Assembly: GCF_026319305.1 (NCBI RefSeq)
Contig: NZ_JAPDMV010000016.1
Location: 1-64,000 of the forward strand
Length of the DNA stretch: 64,000 bases
Direction of reading: 5' to 3'
Origin: Methylophaga sp. OBS4
Lineage (GTDB): Bacteria; Pseudomonadota; Gammaproteobacteria; Nitrosococcales; Methylophagaceae
Shown here: positions 33,737-43,400 of the stretch, one piece after another
How positions within the stretch are numbered: position 1 is the first letter of the stretch
Layout: each line of letters opens with the position of its first letter
The notes under the pieces: model-generated
What the model was told of the DNA's origin: nothing
The model's input: only the letters and a program-made list of their open reading frames with translations
Databases searched by the model: none
Position numbers and translations under genes: made by a program

Positions 33737-35527
33737 TTATTCGATTTCGATTAAGACTTCTCCTGGCGTTACCCGGCCACCTTTTGTGACATGCAGGGCC
33801 TGCACCGTGCCAGAGATATTAGCCAGCAATTCGGTTTCCATTTTCATGGCTTCCATGATTAGCAGCGCCTGCCCGGCTTCGACGTGATCACCTTCGCTGA
33901 CCAGTATCTCGACCACGTTGCCGGGTAATGGCGCGGTGACATGGCCGGGCAAGGTGGCTTTTTTACGGCCACCACCGCCTTCACTGACATATTCATTAAG
34001 CGCTTCAAAAGTGACTTCTTCCGGCATGCCGTCAATAGAGATGTAGAACTTGCGTTTACCGCCTCCGACATCACCGACACCGGTAATGGCGATATCATAA
34101 CTTTCGCCATGAACATCCACTTTGAATTCGGTAGCGATGGTTTCCCTGCTTTGATTACCGTCCGTAACGGGCAACAAGGGTTCGGGGTTTAAGCTGCCAT
34201 TTGCACGTTGCTGTAAAAATTCACGGCCCAGATCCGGGAACATGGCATAGGTCAGCACATCTTCTTCGGATTGTGCCAGCTCACCGATTTCAGCACGCAA
34301 TTTATTTAATTCGGGGGACAGGGCGTCGGCCGGGCGGGAGTCGATGATTTGTTCATTACCGATGGCTTTTTTCTGTAATTGCTCGTTAACCGGTGCCGGG
34401 GGACGACCATATCCGCCCTGCAAATAACGTTTCACCTCATTGGTGATGGTTTTGTAGCGTTCGCCGGCCAGCACGTTATACACCGCCTGAGTACCGACAA
34501 TTTGTGAAGTGGGGGTGACCAATGGCGGATAACCCAGATCTTCACGTACGCGCGGGATTTCGGCAAACACTTCACGAATGCGATCTAAAGCATTCTGTTC
34601 TTTCAACTGGTTGGCCAGATTCGACATCATGCCACCCGGAACCTGGTTGATTTGTACCGAGACATCTTCGCGGGTGAACTCACTTTCAAATTGATGGTAT
34701 TTTTTGCGAACTTCGCCGAAATAGTCAGCAATTTCGGCTAATAGTTTGAGATCGAGCCCTGTATCCCATTCAGTATTTATCAATGCCGCCACCTGCGATT
34801 CGGTGGCCGGATGGCTGGTGCCCCAGGCAAAGGAAGAAATGGCGGTATCGATCCGATCCGCGCCGGCTTCAATGGCTTTCAGCTGGCATTGTGCTGCCAG
34901 CCCGGAGGTGGCATGACTGTGAATCACCAGCGGCAAGTCAACTTCTGCTTTGATAGCTTTGACCAGGTCATAAGTCGGATACGGCGCCAGCAGACCGGCC
35001 ATATCTTTAATGGCAATGGAATCCGCACCCATATCACGTAGATCTTTGGCCTGTGTCACAAACAGTTCTGCGGTGTGCACCGGGCTAGTGGTGTAACAAA
35101 TGGTGCCTTGAGCATGTTTGCCGGTGTTTTTCACCGCCGTGATGGCGGTTTCCAGGTTGCGCAGATCATTGAGGGCATCAAAGATCCGGAAGACATCAAT
35201 ACCGTTGTCGGCGGCACGTTCGACAAAAGCACTGACCACATCGTCGGCATAATGGCGATAACCCAGCAGGTTCTGTCCGCGCAGCAACATTTGCAGCCGA
35301 GTGTTGGGTAAGGCCTGTTTGAGCTGACGCAGTCTTTGCCAGGGATCTTCTTTAAGAAAACGCACACAGGCATCAAACGTCGCGCCGCCCCAGACCTCCA
35401 GCGACCAGTAACCCACTTTATCCAGCTTGTCACAAATCGGCAGCATATCGTCAGTATGCATGCGGGTCGCGATCAGCGACTGATGGGCATCACGCAGAAT
35501 AACGTCGGTAATTTGTATCGGTTTCAT
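33737..35527 (-). CDS. pycB: Pyruvate carboxylase subunit B (carboxyltransferase plus biotin domain)
   Basis: 596 residues. The carboxyltransferase TIM-barrel begins ITDVILRDAHQSLIATRM, with GADSIAIKDMAG and VIHSHATSG. The C-terminal biotinyl domain carries MEAMKME, with the biotinylated Lys near residue 561. GGAG lies 6 nt before the ATG. With PycA it makes oxaloacetate from pyruvate and bicarbonate. An oxaloacetate decarboxylase alpha subunit would look alike, but no membrane beta or gamma subunit genes are here and PycA is next door. It is downstream of pycA by about 110 bp on the same strand. Confidence 0.92.
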   Translation of the reverse strand: MKPIQITDVILRDAHQSLIATRMHTDDMLPICDKLDKVGYWSLEVWGGATFDACVRFLKEDPWQRLRQLKQALPNTRLQMLLRGQNLLGYRHYADDVVSAFVERAADNGIDVFRIFDALNDLRNLETAITAVKNTGKHAQGTICYTTSPVHTAELFVTQAKDLRDMGADSIAIKDMAGLLAPYPTYDLVKAIKAEVDLPLVIHSHATSGLAAQCQLKAIEAGADRIDTAISSFAWGTSHPATESQVAALINTEWDTGLDLKLLAEIADYFGEVRKKYHQFESEFTREDVSVQINQVPGGMMSNLANQLKEQNALDRIREVFAEIPRVREDLGYPPLVTPTSQIVGTQAVYNVLAGERYKTITNEVKRYLQGGYGRPPAPVNEQLQKKAIGNEQIIDSRPADALSPELNKLRAEIGELAQSEEDVLTYAMFPDLGREFLQQRANGSLNPEPLLPVTDGNQSRETIATEFKVDVHGESYDIAITGVGDVGGGKRKFYISIDGMPEEVTFEALNEYVSEGGGGRKKATLPGHVTAPLPGNVVEILVSEGDHVEAGQALLIMEAMKMETELLANISGTVQALHVTKGGRVTPGEVLIEIE

Positions 35528-35638
35528 TGTTTTCTCCAGCTTGGTGCTCTTTCAAGTTGATATTGCTGTATTTCGTTGGTTCTGTCAGCGTTCATGGGTA
35601 GGCGCAGCTCGCCGTGAATGGCTGTCCCTTTGTAAGAG

Positions 35639-37054
35639 CTACCAGCCTGTATGGGCTGCAATGGCAGTGGCCAAAGCCAGCGCAACCGCGCTGGGACGTC
35701 GTTTATCGGAATAGTTCAGCAGTTCGGGATGGGCCGGTACAAAACTGGTGTTGAACTGGCCGCTACGGAAATCCGGATGGTTAAGGATTTGTTTATAGTA
35801 ATTGGCCGTAGTTTTAATACCGTGCAGACGCATATCATCCAGCGCCCTCTGACCGCGGTTTAGCGCGTCTTCCCAGTCCAAGGCCCAGACCACCAGTTTC
35901 AGACACATGGAATCAAAATAAGGCGGGATGTCATAGCCGGTGTAAATGGCGGTATCCACCCGTACGCCCGGCCCCCCCGGTGCATAATAATGGGTGATGC
36001 GGCCAAAGCTGGGTAAAAAGTCGTTTTTCGGATCTTCGGCGTTAATACGAAACTGTAAAGCAAAGCCGCGGTACTGTATGTCCTGCTGGCGATAACTCAA
36101 GGTTTGTCCGGCAGCAATGCGAAGCTGCTCGCGCACGATGTCCACGCCGGTGATTTGCTCGGTAATGGTGTGTTCGACTTGCACCCGGGTGTTCATTTCC
36201 ATGAAATACACTTCATTGCCGGTGAGCAGAAATTCAACGGTACCGGCATTTTCATAACCTACGGCTTTGGCGGCACGCACGGCCAGATCACCGACATAAT
36301 CACGTTGTTCCGGCGTCAGTTGGGGGCTGGGCGCAATTTCAATCAGCTTTTGATTGCGCCGCTGGATAGAGCAGTCACGTTCGTACAAATGGATAACATT
36401 ACCCTGGCTGTCGCCCAGGATCTGCACTTCAATATGGCGCGGGTTGATGATGCACTTTTCCAGAAAGACTTCTGCCGAGCCGAAAGCCTTAGTGGCCTCG
36501 GAAATAACCCGCGGATATTGTTGGCGCAGCTCGGCCGCACTGTCACAGCGGCGAATACCACGGCCGCCGCCGCCGGAAGTGGCTTTAATCATCACCGGAT
36601 AGCCGACTTCCTCGGCTAAAACCAAAGCCTCTTCCAGGCTGGCCAGGTTGCCATCCGAGCCGGGTGTAATCGGCACACCGGCGGCGCGCATGCTGTCGCG
36701 AGCGGCGGTTTTATCACCCATACGTTCGATAACCGTCGACTTGGGGCCGATAAAGGTGATGTTGTTTTTTTCACAAAGGCGGGCGAATTCTGCATTCTCA
36801 GACAGAAAACCATAGCCCGGATGAATCGCATCACAACCCGTTTCCACGGCCAGATTCACGATGCGCAGCGGATCCAGATAACCCGCCAGGGGATCTTCAC
36901 CGAGCGAAAAGGATTCATCGGCACGTTTGACGTGCAAGCCATAACGATCCGGTTCGGTATAGATCGCTACTGAACGAATACCCGCTTCGGCACAGGCACG
37001 TATGATTCGTACGGCAATTTCGCCCCGGTTGGCGATTAACACTTTTTTCAACAT
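35639..37054 (-). CDS. pycA: Pyruvate carboxylase subunit A (biotin carboxylase)
   Basis: 471 residues from the ATG at 37054, which has GGGAG 7 nt upstream. MLKKVLIANRGEIAVRII, the Gly-rich ATP loop ATSGGGGRGIR, ERDCSIQRRNQKLIE and EMNTRVQVEHTITE are the biotin carboxylase marks. The enzyme uses ATP and bicarbonate to carboxylate biotin on PycB. A LysR gene is divergent, the same order as pycR-pycA-pycB in Pseudomonas. An AccC role in fatty-acid synthesis is possible but less likely, since no accB is here. Confidence 0.93.
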   Translation of the reverse strand: MLKKVLIANRGEIAVRIIRACAEAGIRSVAIYTEPDRYGLHVKRADESFSLGEDPLAGYLDPLRIVNLAVETGCDAIHPGYGFLSENAEFARLCEKNNITFIGPKSTVIERMGDKTAARDSMRAAGVPITPGSDGNLASLEEALVLAEEVGYPVMIKATSGGGGRGIRRCDSAAELRQQYPRVISEATKAFGSAEVFLEKCIINPRHIEVQILGDSQGNVIHLYERDCSIQRRNQKLIEIAPSPQLTPEQRDYVGDLAVRAAKAVGYENAGTVEFLLTGNEVYFMEMNTRVQVEHTITEQITGVDIVREQLRIAAGQTLSYRQQDIQYRGFALQFRINAEDPKNDFLPSFGRITHYYAPGGPGVRVDTAIYTGYDIPPYFDSMCLKLVVWALDWEDALNRGQRALDDMRLHGIKTTANYYKQILNHPDFRSGQFNTSFVPAHPELLNYSDKRRPSAVALALATAIAAHTGW

Positions 37055-37125
37055 GGGCTGGCTCCCGATTTGGTCTGTTATCAAGCGTAGAGTAAAGGGA
37101 GTATAAAGAAAAATTGATATAATTT

Positions 37126-37138
37126 TTATCAGTGATAA
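37126..37138. promoter_or_regulatory. LysR-type operator between pycA and its regulator
   Basis: TTATCAGTGATAA is a perfect 6-1-6 palindrome in an AT-rich stretch between the divergent genes, 33 bp before the LysR start. It fits the T-N11-A rule for LysR sites. Autoregulation and pycA control are inferred. Confidence 0.6.
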
Positions 37139-37171
37139 GTTTTAGCTTATATATAGATATAAAGGTGAGTT

Positions 37172-38122
37172 ATGTCGCTATCTCTTCAACAATTAATTAG
37201 TCGACTGTCCTTTCGCCAATTACAGGTTTTTCAGGCGGTTTATCAGCAGCAGGGTTATCGAAAAGCGGCAGAATCGCTGGGGCTCACCCAGCCCGCGGTC
37301 AGTTCGCAAATTCGTAAACTTGAAGATGTGCTGGGACAGCCTTTGTTCGAATATGTGGGCAGGAAGCTCTATTGCACGCGTGCCGGTGAGCGGGTGGCGG
37401 AGTGTATCAATGCCGTTTTTGACCAGGTGCAGCATTTGCAAAGTGATCTGCACAGTCTGCAAGGCAGATTGTCCGGTGATTTGAGATTAAGCGTGGTCAA
37501 TACCGTGCAATATGTGGTGCCGTATTTACTGAAAGGTTTCCTGCAAATGCACCCGGCGGTTAACGTCAATGTCCGTGTTGTGAATCGTGCCAGAGCTCTT
37601 GAACAACTGAACAGCAACACGGATGACCTGGTGATGATGGGGCTGGTGCCTAATGATCGATCATTATCATCGTTACCGTTTTTGGATAATGAGTTAATCC
37701 CGGTAATGTCGGCAGAACACCCGCTTGCGGGGAGAAAGCAACTGCCCGCCCAGCAGTTTCTCAATGCTAATCTCTTGCTGCGTGAGCAGGGATCCGGCAG
37801 CAGGCTGGCTTTGGAACAACATTGCCAACATTATCGGCTCAGCCTGCAACCTTATATGGAGTTGGGTTCGAACGATGCGATTAAATATGCGGTGCTGGCG
37901 GGATTGGGCGTCGCTGTTTTACCTAAACTGAGCGTATTGTCGGAACTGAAGCTGGGTACGCTCAAAACCGTCTCGATAAAAGGTTTTCCGCTACGCCGCT
38001 CATGGTGTCTGGTTTATCCTTCAGGCAAACATCCTACCCCGGTAACACAAGCTTTTCTGGATTATGTGCAGCAGAACCTGAAAGAAATCAACGATTACTT
38101 TAAACAGCTGGGTGAATCGTGA
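37172..38122 (+). CDS. LysR-family regulator (PycR-like)
   Basis: 316 residues. An N-terminal winged helix-turn-helix (about 13-72) reads LSFRQLQVFQAVYQQQGYRKAAESLGLTQPAVSSQIRKLE; an effector domain resembling periplasmic binding proteins follows (about 100-300). AAAGGTGA precedes the ATG. It is divergent from pycA with a palindromic site between. The sequence resembles both CbbR and PycR regulators; the gene order favours control of pyruvate carboxylase. Confidence 0.92.
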   Translation: MSLSLQQLISRLSFRQLQVFQAVYQQQGYRKAAESLGLTQPAVSSQIRKLEDVLGQPLFEYVGRKLYCTRAGERVAECINAVFDQVQHLQSDLHSLQGRLSGDLRLSVVNTVQYVVPYLLKGFLQMHPAVNVNVRVVNRARALEQLNSNTDDLVMMGLVPNDRSLSSLPFLDNELIPVMSAEHPLAGRKQLPAQQFLNANLLLREQGSGSRLALEQHCQHYRLSLQPYMELGSNDAIKYAVLAGLGVAVLPKLSVLSELKLGTLKTVSIKGFPLRRSWCLVYPSGKHPTPVTQAFLDYVQQNLKEINDYFKQLGES

Positions 38123-38465
38123 TCAAGGGGCTGTGAGCGGTTAAGCCGGAAGGCATATATCAATACTATCGGCGGTTAAAAAAACCGGAATATAAAATCT
38201 CTGCACGGTTTTACTGTCGCGGCAAGTGACGAATGCAGAACCTGGATTTAAGAAAGGTAAAGAGGGATAACCATCTGCCGATAAAGAAAAAAACGGCTTG
38301 CCGATAATGTTTTAGAGGCGTTTTTAATTCCGTTACGAAAGGAACGATTTGCAAAAGGCGGAAAATTCATCTATTGATAAGCTTAACAGAAAAAAGCCAC
38401 CGGCAAGAGTGGTCAGCAGTTATGTAGTTAGCGGGCGAAAATGTTAATTACCAAAGGAGAGAGAG
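38123..38465. promoter_or_regulatory. Regulatory region upstream of the Flp pilin gene
   Basis: No gene is seen in these 343 bases. TGCCGATAA occurs twice in direct orientation (38276-38284, 38299-38307), 23 bp apart, as for two operator turns. A possible sigma-70 promoter is TTGCAA (38349-38354), 17-bp spacer, TATTGA (38372-38377). Confidence 0.35.
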
Positions 38466-38666
38466 ATGTCTACAGTAAATGTTAAACAGATCGTTATGCA
38501 GTTTCTTCGCAATGAAGAAGGGGCCAGCGGTATTGAATATGCACTTGTGGCCGCAATGGTCGCGGTGGCTCTGGTTGCTTTTGTTCCAGGAATTAACACA
38601 GCAATAAAAGGTATATTCCAACAAATCCAGGATGCGATTTCTACTTCTACTGAAACAACCCCGTAA
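38466..38666 (+). CDS. flp: Flp-family type IVb major pilin
   Basis: 66 residues. The type IVb prepilin motif EEG-ASGIEYALVAAMVAVAL is present, with cleavage after Gly19 and the typical Glu (+5) and Tyr (+6). A hydrophobic helix and short Ser/Thr-rich tail follow. AAAGGAGA lies upstream. It is the single pilin gene at the head of the Tad locus; pili of this type hold cells to surfaces. Confidence 0.95.
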   Translation: MSTVNVKQIVMQFLRNEEGASGIEYALVAAMVAVALVAFVPGINTAIKGIFQQIQDAISTSTETTP

Positions 38667-38708
38667 TTTTTAGTCTGTTAATTAGCTATTAGTTATCGAC
38701 TTAACACT

Positions 38709-39218
38709 ATGGTAGTGCCATGGTTAATTGGCTTGTGGGCGTTTTGCTGTGGTTTCTTTGACCTTACTCAACGCCGGCTGCCGAATATGCTGACTTTAGG
38801 GATGCATGTGCCTGCCCTGTTGATTCTGTTAATCACTGGACAAGGGGCGCTGGGTGCTTCGTGGTTTTCCTGTCTGTCAGCCTGGGGGGTAGCAATTATT
38901 TTAACTTTACCTGCCTATGCTATGAAATGGCTGGGCGCCGGCGATGTAAAGCTGCTGGCGGCAATAGGATTGTTATGCGGGTTACCGGTACTACTGTTTT
39001 GTTTTGCCATCGCCGGCCTGCTGGCCGGTACGCTGGTGCTGGCCTGGAGGTCCGCTGAATACTTAGTGCCGTACCTGAACCTGTATTTGGCAAGGTTCCA
39101 ACTCAATGTGCCGCCTGCGCCTGTTATGCAGGGCCGGATATTGCCGTTTGGCAGTTTATTGGCAATAGGTCTGGTATCAAGCCTATTGTTGAATGTTCAT
39201 ATGAGGACAGGCTGGTGA
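38709..39218 (+). CDS. cpaA: Type IVb prepilin peptidase (A24 aspartic)
   Basis: 169 residues, about six membrane spans. The two catalytic Asp are D18 in CGFFDLTQRRLPN and D79 in LGAGDVKLLAAIG, the GxGD signature of family A24. It lacks the methylase domain of PilD, as TadV/CpaA enzymes do. It would cut Flp and TadE-like pseudopilins. It overlaps the next gene's start region. Confidence 0.93.
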   Translation: MVVPWLIGLWAFCCGFFDLTQRRLPNMLTLGMHVPALLILLITGQGALGASWFSCLSAWGVAIILTLPAYAMKWLGAGDVKLLAAIGLLCGLPVLLFCFAIAGLLAGTLVLAWRSAEYLVPYLNLYLARFQLNVPPAPVMQGRILPFGSLLAIGLVSSLLLNVHMRTGW

Positions 39219-39712
39219 TGCGTTGCCGGACAATACCTCATAGACCCTGTTTACCGGCACAGCAGTCAGGTGCGGCGGCGATTGAGGCGGCGCTAATGTT
39301 TGTGATTTTCTTCGTCTTGTTCTACGCCATTGTCAGTTATTCGCTGCCCATGCTGATGAGCCAGGCGTTTCATCATGCTGCCGCTTCAGGCGCGCGGGCT
39401 GCGGTAGCTGTGGAACCTGATGGTTTTGCCACAACCAGTGATTATATCGAGCAAGGTGTGACGCCGCGGGTGCGGACGGTGGTCGGCGAAACGCTGAGTT
39501 GGTTACCGTCCATCGCGCAGGCGGCGGTGTTGGGTGAGGCCAATCAGAACGTCGGAATAAACTTTGTGCCAGCGACAGGAGCGCTGACGGTGACGGTCAT
39601 TTATTCGAATTACCGCAGCGCGCCGATGATTCCTGTATTAACGCTGCCCGGTATTGGTGATGTGCCCCGGCTGCCTGAGCACTTGAGCGGACAGGCGGTG
39701 GTGATGTTGTGA
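39218..39712 (+). CDS. tadE: TadE-like pseudopilin
   Basis: 164 residues from the ATG at 39218, which shares its A with the previous TGA; a GTG three bases earlier is also possible. QQSGAAAIEAALMFVIFFVLFYAIVSYS gives a cleavable pseudopilin N-terminus with the expected Glu. The rest is a periplasmic beta-rich domain. TadE/TadF proteins are minor parts of the Tad pilus. Only one such gene is seen besides TadG. Confidence 0.88.
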   Translation: MRCRTIPHRPCLPAQQSGAAAIEAALMFVIFFVLFYAIVSYSLPMLMSQAFHHAAASGARAAVAVEPDGFATTSDYIEQGVTPRVRTVVGETLSWLPSIAQAAVLGEANQNVGINFVPATGALTVTVIYSNYRSAPMIPVLTLPGIGDVPRLPEHLSGQAVVML

Positions 39713-39800
39713 GGCGTATTGATAGGTAGTTTCAAGTAGTTGATTAACAACGCAGGCTGATGGTGGAAGTCCGGCCTGATGACAGGGAAAGGAGAACAGG

Positions 39801-40784
39801 ATGAGCAGTTCGACTTTACGTATGGTGGCAATTTTACTGGCTTTGGGCGCTGCGGTTCTTGGCTATCTGGGATATCAGGCGGGTCGGACACCGGCAGCCG
39901 CAGTCGCGCCGGTATCGGCAACTGTCCAACAGGAACCGGAGCGTGTAGCTGTGCTCATTGCTGCCCGCGATATTGATGCCGGAAAAACGATAGGGCAGGA
40001 CGATGTCACCACCCAGTTTGTCAGCAAGGCTGTGATAGGCGTTTATCAACAGAGTGGCGACGTGATCGGCCGCGAACCGCGGATGACGATCGCCGCCGGA
40101 GAAGTGCTCATCGAGGATCACTTTCACAATGACAGTCCGTTGGTACAGAGTATCCGCCCCGGAGAGCGCGCTGTTGCGGTCAGGGTGGATGAGGTGATTG
40201 GCACCGGGGGCTTCATTCAGCCGGGTGATATTGTTGACGTGCTGTTCTATCTGCAAGCCGGGCGGGAAACCGGCAAAAACAGTTCGGCGCAGTTACTGCT
40301 GCCGGACATCCGGGTACTCGCTTTTGGCAACACTGTCGATATGCTTGATCGGGATGCCATCCGCAAAAAATCCCGCGCCCATCTCGCTAAGGCAGAAGAG
40401 GGAAAAACTTTGCTGCCGGAGGGCAGCAAAGCCCCTGATCAGGATGACCCAACCGGTAAAAAAAGCAAAACAGCTGTGCTGGCGGTAGCGCGGGATGCGG
40501 TATCAAAACTGTTGCTAGCGGAATCGAGCGGTCGGATCAGACTGGCTCTGCATGGAGCTGACTCGCCTGCAAAACAACCTGACAACCCTGCTTTTTTACC
40601 CGCAACCGCAGCGAAATCCCAGGGTAATCCGCACTACCTGGTGACCTTGAAAACCCTGACCGCAACGCCGGTGGTGCCAAGCCAGACGACCGCGCGCCGG
40701 GTTGCTGCGCCAGCCGCCAAGCCAAAAGTTTTAGTTCACAGAGGCAGTGCCGCCACTGCCGTTACCGTAGAGCAGGAGAATTAA
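39801..40784 (+). CDS. rcpC: Flp pilus assembly protein RcpC/CpaB
   Basis: 327 residues. An N-terminal membrane anchor (about 7-25) precedes a SAF domain (about 48-110, VLIAARDIDAGKTIGQDDV) and RcpC core (RPGERAVAVRVDEVIGTGGFIQPGDIVDVL). A long charged insertion and tail of Pro/Ala/Lys follow. AAGGAGA lies upstream. It is thought to help gate the secretin or touch peptidoglycan. Confidence 0.93.
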   Translation: MSSSTLRMVAILLALGAAVLGYLGYQAGRTPAAAVAPVSATVQQEPERVAVLIAARDIDAGKTIGQDDVTTQFVSKAVIGVYQQSGDVIGREPRMTIAAGEVLIEDHFHNDSPLVQSIRPGERAVAVRVDEVIGTGGFIQPGDIVDVLFYLQAGRETGKNSSAQLLLPDIRVLAFGNTVDMLDRDAIRKKSRAHLAKAEEGKTLLPEGSKAPDQDDPTGKKSKTAVLAVARDAVSKLLLAESSGRIRLALHGADSPAKQPDNPAFLPATAAKSQGNPHYLVTLKTLTATPVVPSQTTARRVAAPAAKPKVLVHRGSAATAVTVEQEN

Positions 40785-40785
40785 C

Positions 40786-42177
40786 ATGCGCAAACCCTGT
40801 TGCAGTCAGCGCCATTGGCCAAGGATTGGGCTGGCCACGGTCTGCTTCTGGTTTGTATTTGCTTTTACCTCTCTGGCGGTACGCGCCGAGATACCGCTAT
40901 TGAAGCTGGAGGCGGGCAGCCAGCACAGTTATCTATATGGCCAGCGTATTGCCCGTGTGGCAGTGGGTGACCCCGAGATTGCCGATGTCACGGTGATAGA
41001 TAAAAGCCAGTTATTGATCACGCCCAAAAAGCCGGGAGCGACCAGTCTTAAAATATGGGCAGACGGCAACAGCAAACAACCGGAGGAAGTCAGCCTGCTG
41101 GTAACGGTGTCAGACGGACTTGCCGCCCATGGTCTGGACACGCTCGGCGACTCTGATCTGGCGATTGAGGCAGCCGGCGGCGAACTTAGGTTATCAGGGG
41201 AAAGTGCATCGCTGGAACAGCACGCCGGTGTGCGGGGTATGCTGGGTTTTGATGCCGATAATGGGGTCGATGCTACGACCTTGAATTATGACGCGCAGGT
41301 GCAAATCGATATCAAGATTGTTGAAATCAGCAAGAACCGGCTGCAGTCGGCAGGTTTTTTTCTGGGTAAGAATAATGACAGCCGTACCCGTGCGCTATCG
41401 TCACCGGGTAATATCAGTGGTGTCGAGACCGGTCAGAATGGCAATTTCTCCTTGCTGAGCAGCAGTGGTTTTCTGCCCAACAGCGATGCGTTTAATTTTA
41501 TCTATGGTCGGGCGACGGATGGTTTGTTGGGGGTGATTTCCGTGCTGGAGGGCAATGGCTTTGCCTATACGCTGGCAGAACCGTCGCTGATGGCGATGAG
41601 CGGTCAGAGTGCGAATTTCCTGGCCGGGGGTGAGTTTCCGGTGCCGGTGCGCGGTGCTAGCGGTACCGATAACAGTGTGACGATCGAATACAAGGAGTTT
41701 GGGGTGCGCCTGTCTTTGACGCCGACGGTGCTGGATCCAAACCGTATTGCCCTGAAAGTGGCGCCGGAAGTCAGTGAACTCGACTTTAATGCCGGTATCC
41801 AGAGCGGCGGCGTGGCGGTACCGGCCTTGCGGGTGCGGCGTACCGATACCAGCGTGGCGCTGGGTGATGGTGAAAGCTTTGTTATCAGCGGCCTTATCAG
41901 CCAGAACACGCTGGCCAGCGTCGATAAGGTCCCCGGCCTTGGAGACATCCCGATTATCGGTGCGTTTTTCCAATCCAAGCAGATTGATCGCAATGATCGG
42001 GAACTGCTGATGATCGTGACGCCGCACTTGGTCAGACCTTTGGCGCGTGATGCTGCGTTGCCGGCATTGCCGGGCGAAAAATACCGTAATTATGAACGCA
42101 ATTTCTTTGAGTTTCTGTTCATGGAAGATGGCAGCTTTGCCGACAGACAACCCGTTTCAACTGGATTTTCAAAGTAG
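40786..42177 (+). CDS. rcpA: Tad secretin RcpA/CpaC
   Basis: 463 residues. The signal peptide (about 1-35, ending VRA) precedes the pilus N-domain (YLYGQRIARVAVGDPEIADV). The secretin domain (about 225-425) has FLAGGEFPVPV, EYKEFGVRLSLTPTV and VPGLGDIPIIGAFF ... RELLMIVTPHLV. It forms the outer-membrane ring for Flp pili. AGGAG is 7 nt before the ATG. Its gene begins 1 bp after rcpC. Confidence 0.95.
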   Translation: MRKPCCSQRHWPRIGLATVCFWFVFAFTSLAVRAEIPLLKLEAGSQHSYLYGQRIARVAVGDPEIADVTVIDKSQLLITPKKPGATSLKIWADGNSKQPEEVSLLVTVSDGLAAHGLDTLGDSDLAIEAAGGELRLSGESASLEQHAGVRGMLGFDADNGVDATTLNYDAQVQIDIKIVEISKNRLQSAGFFLGKNNDSRTRALSSPGNISGVETGQNGNFSLLSSSGFLPNSDAFNFIYGRATDGLLGVISVLEGNGFAYTLAEPSLMAMSGQSANFLAGGEFPVPVRGASGTDNSVTIEYKEFGVRLSLTPTVLDPNRIALKVAPEVSELDFNAGIQSGGVAVPALRVRRTDTSVALGDGESFVISGLISQNTLASVDKVPGLGDIPIIGAFFQSKQIDRNDRELLMIVTPHLVRPLARDAALPALPGEKYRNYERNFFEFLFMEDGSFADRQPVSTGFSK

Positions 42178-42182
42178 CCGCC

Positions 42183-43391
42183 ATGAGTAAATCAGCTAAA
42201 CGTTCTTATATCGTCATCCCCGATAACGAGGCACAGCTCAGCTGGCTCCAAGACGTATTGTCTGGAGAGGGAGAGGTGATCGAGTCCGATATTTCGTCAA
42301 TCGAGCGGGTCAGACAGTTGCTGGATCTCACCGGATCCCAGGTGGTGTTTGTCGGTTTATCGGAAGCAAAACTGCGAGAGAGCACGGCTTTTATTGAAGA
42401 TCTGGTGACACTGAAAACCATGTTGCTGGTAATAGCCGTTGCCGACAAGGCCGATAATGAGCTGTTGCTGAATGCGATGCGGGCCGGGGCGCGGGAGTTT
42501 ATTACCACCGGCACCCGCCATAATGAAGTGATGCGGCTGATACAACGGCTGCAACTTCGGGCACCGGTGTCGCAACACAGCACCCTGGAGCGAGGCAAAG
42601 TGACTTCGTTGATCAGCGCCCGGCCGGGCTCTGATTCACCGATGCTGGCCTTGCACCTGGCGCTGGCGCTGCAACAAGAAGACGAGAAAGCGCTGTTATT
42701 GGATCTGGGCACACCGGCCGCCGACACCCTTATCTATCTGGGCATCAATGCGCCATACAGTTTCATTGACGCGGTGCGCAGTTTGCGCCGGCTGGATGCC
42801 ACCCTGATCGACAGCGCGTTTGCCAAGCATGAAAGTGGCTTGAAGCTGTTGGCGCTGCCGGAGGAACATACTGGCATGGGTGAGGTGACCTCAGCCGATA
42901 TTTATGTGCTGCTCGGTGTGCTGAAGCAGTATTTTACTCATATCATCATCAATCTTGGCGGCGTGCCTTACTCCGATTTCCTGCATTTGCTGGTCAGTAA
43001 CTCCGAAACCACGCTGGTGGTGCTGGAACAGAGCGTGCCCAGCTGCAAACAGAATATGCAGCTCATTCGCAAGTTGTCTCAGGCTCAGATTGAGATGTCC
43101 AAGGTGAAACTGGTGGTCGATCATTACCTGCCCAGTCTGCCGCCCGATGCGGAAAACCTGGCACGAGGGCTGGATATCAGCCTGCTGACCACCTTGCCTT
43201 CATCCGGTATGGCCAGACTCAAGATGATGAATTCGGCCGAAAGCCTGTTCGAGTGTGCACCGCGCGACCCCTACACGATTTCAGTGAAAAAAATGGCCCG
43301 CCGGATTAATTCCGGCGAGTTGAATGCCACGACAGAAAGCAGCAGGAAAGGATGGTTTTCCTGGCTCAGGTTACGCAAAAAAACGGCATAG
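42183..43391 (+). CDS. tadZ: TadZ/CpaE-type ParA-like pilus localisation protein
   Basis: 402 residues. A receiver-like N-domain (about 8-125) is followed by a ParA/MinD-type domain. Its expected deviant Walker A (KGGxGKST) reads SARPGSDSPMLA, with no signature or catalytic Lys, so ATP turnover is doubtful, as in some TadZ proteins. TadZ marks the pole or site of pilus assembly. No ribosome site is visible; a 5-bp gap after rcpA suggests coupled translation. Confidence 0.9.
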   Translation: MSKSAKRSYIVIPDNEAQLSWLQDVLSGEGEVIESDISSIERVRQLLDLTGSQVVFVGLSEAKLRESTAFIEDLVTLKTMLLVIAVADKADNELLLNAMRAGAREFITTGTRHNEVMRLIQRLQLRAPVSQHSTLERGKVTSLISARPGSDSPMLALHLALALQQEDEKALLLDLGTPAADTLIYLGINAPYSFIDAVRSLRRLDATLIDSAFAKHESGLKLLALPEEHTGMGEVTSADIYVLLGVLKQYFTHIIINLGGVPYSDFLHLLVSNSETTLVVLEQSVPSCKQNMQLIRKLSQAQIEMSKVKLVVDHYLPSLPPDAENLARGLDISLLTTLPSSGMARLKMMNSAESLFECAPRDPYTISVKKMARRINSGELNATTESSRKGWFSWLRLRKKTA

Positions 43392-43400
43392 GAGCCGGTT

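Noticed and set aside
33737-35527. Oxaloacetate decarboxylase alpha subunit as the name for this gene
   Set aside because: No membrane beta or gamma subunit genes are adjacent and the biotin carboxylase subunit is, so pyruvate carboxylase fits better.
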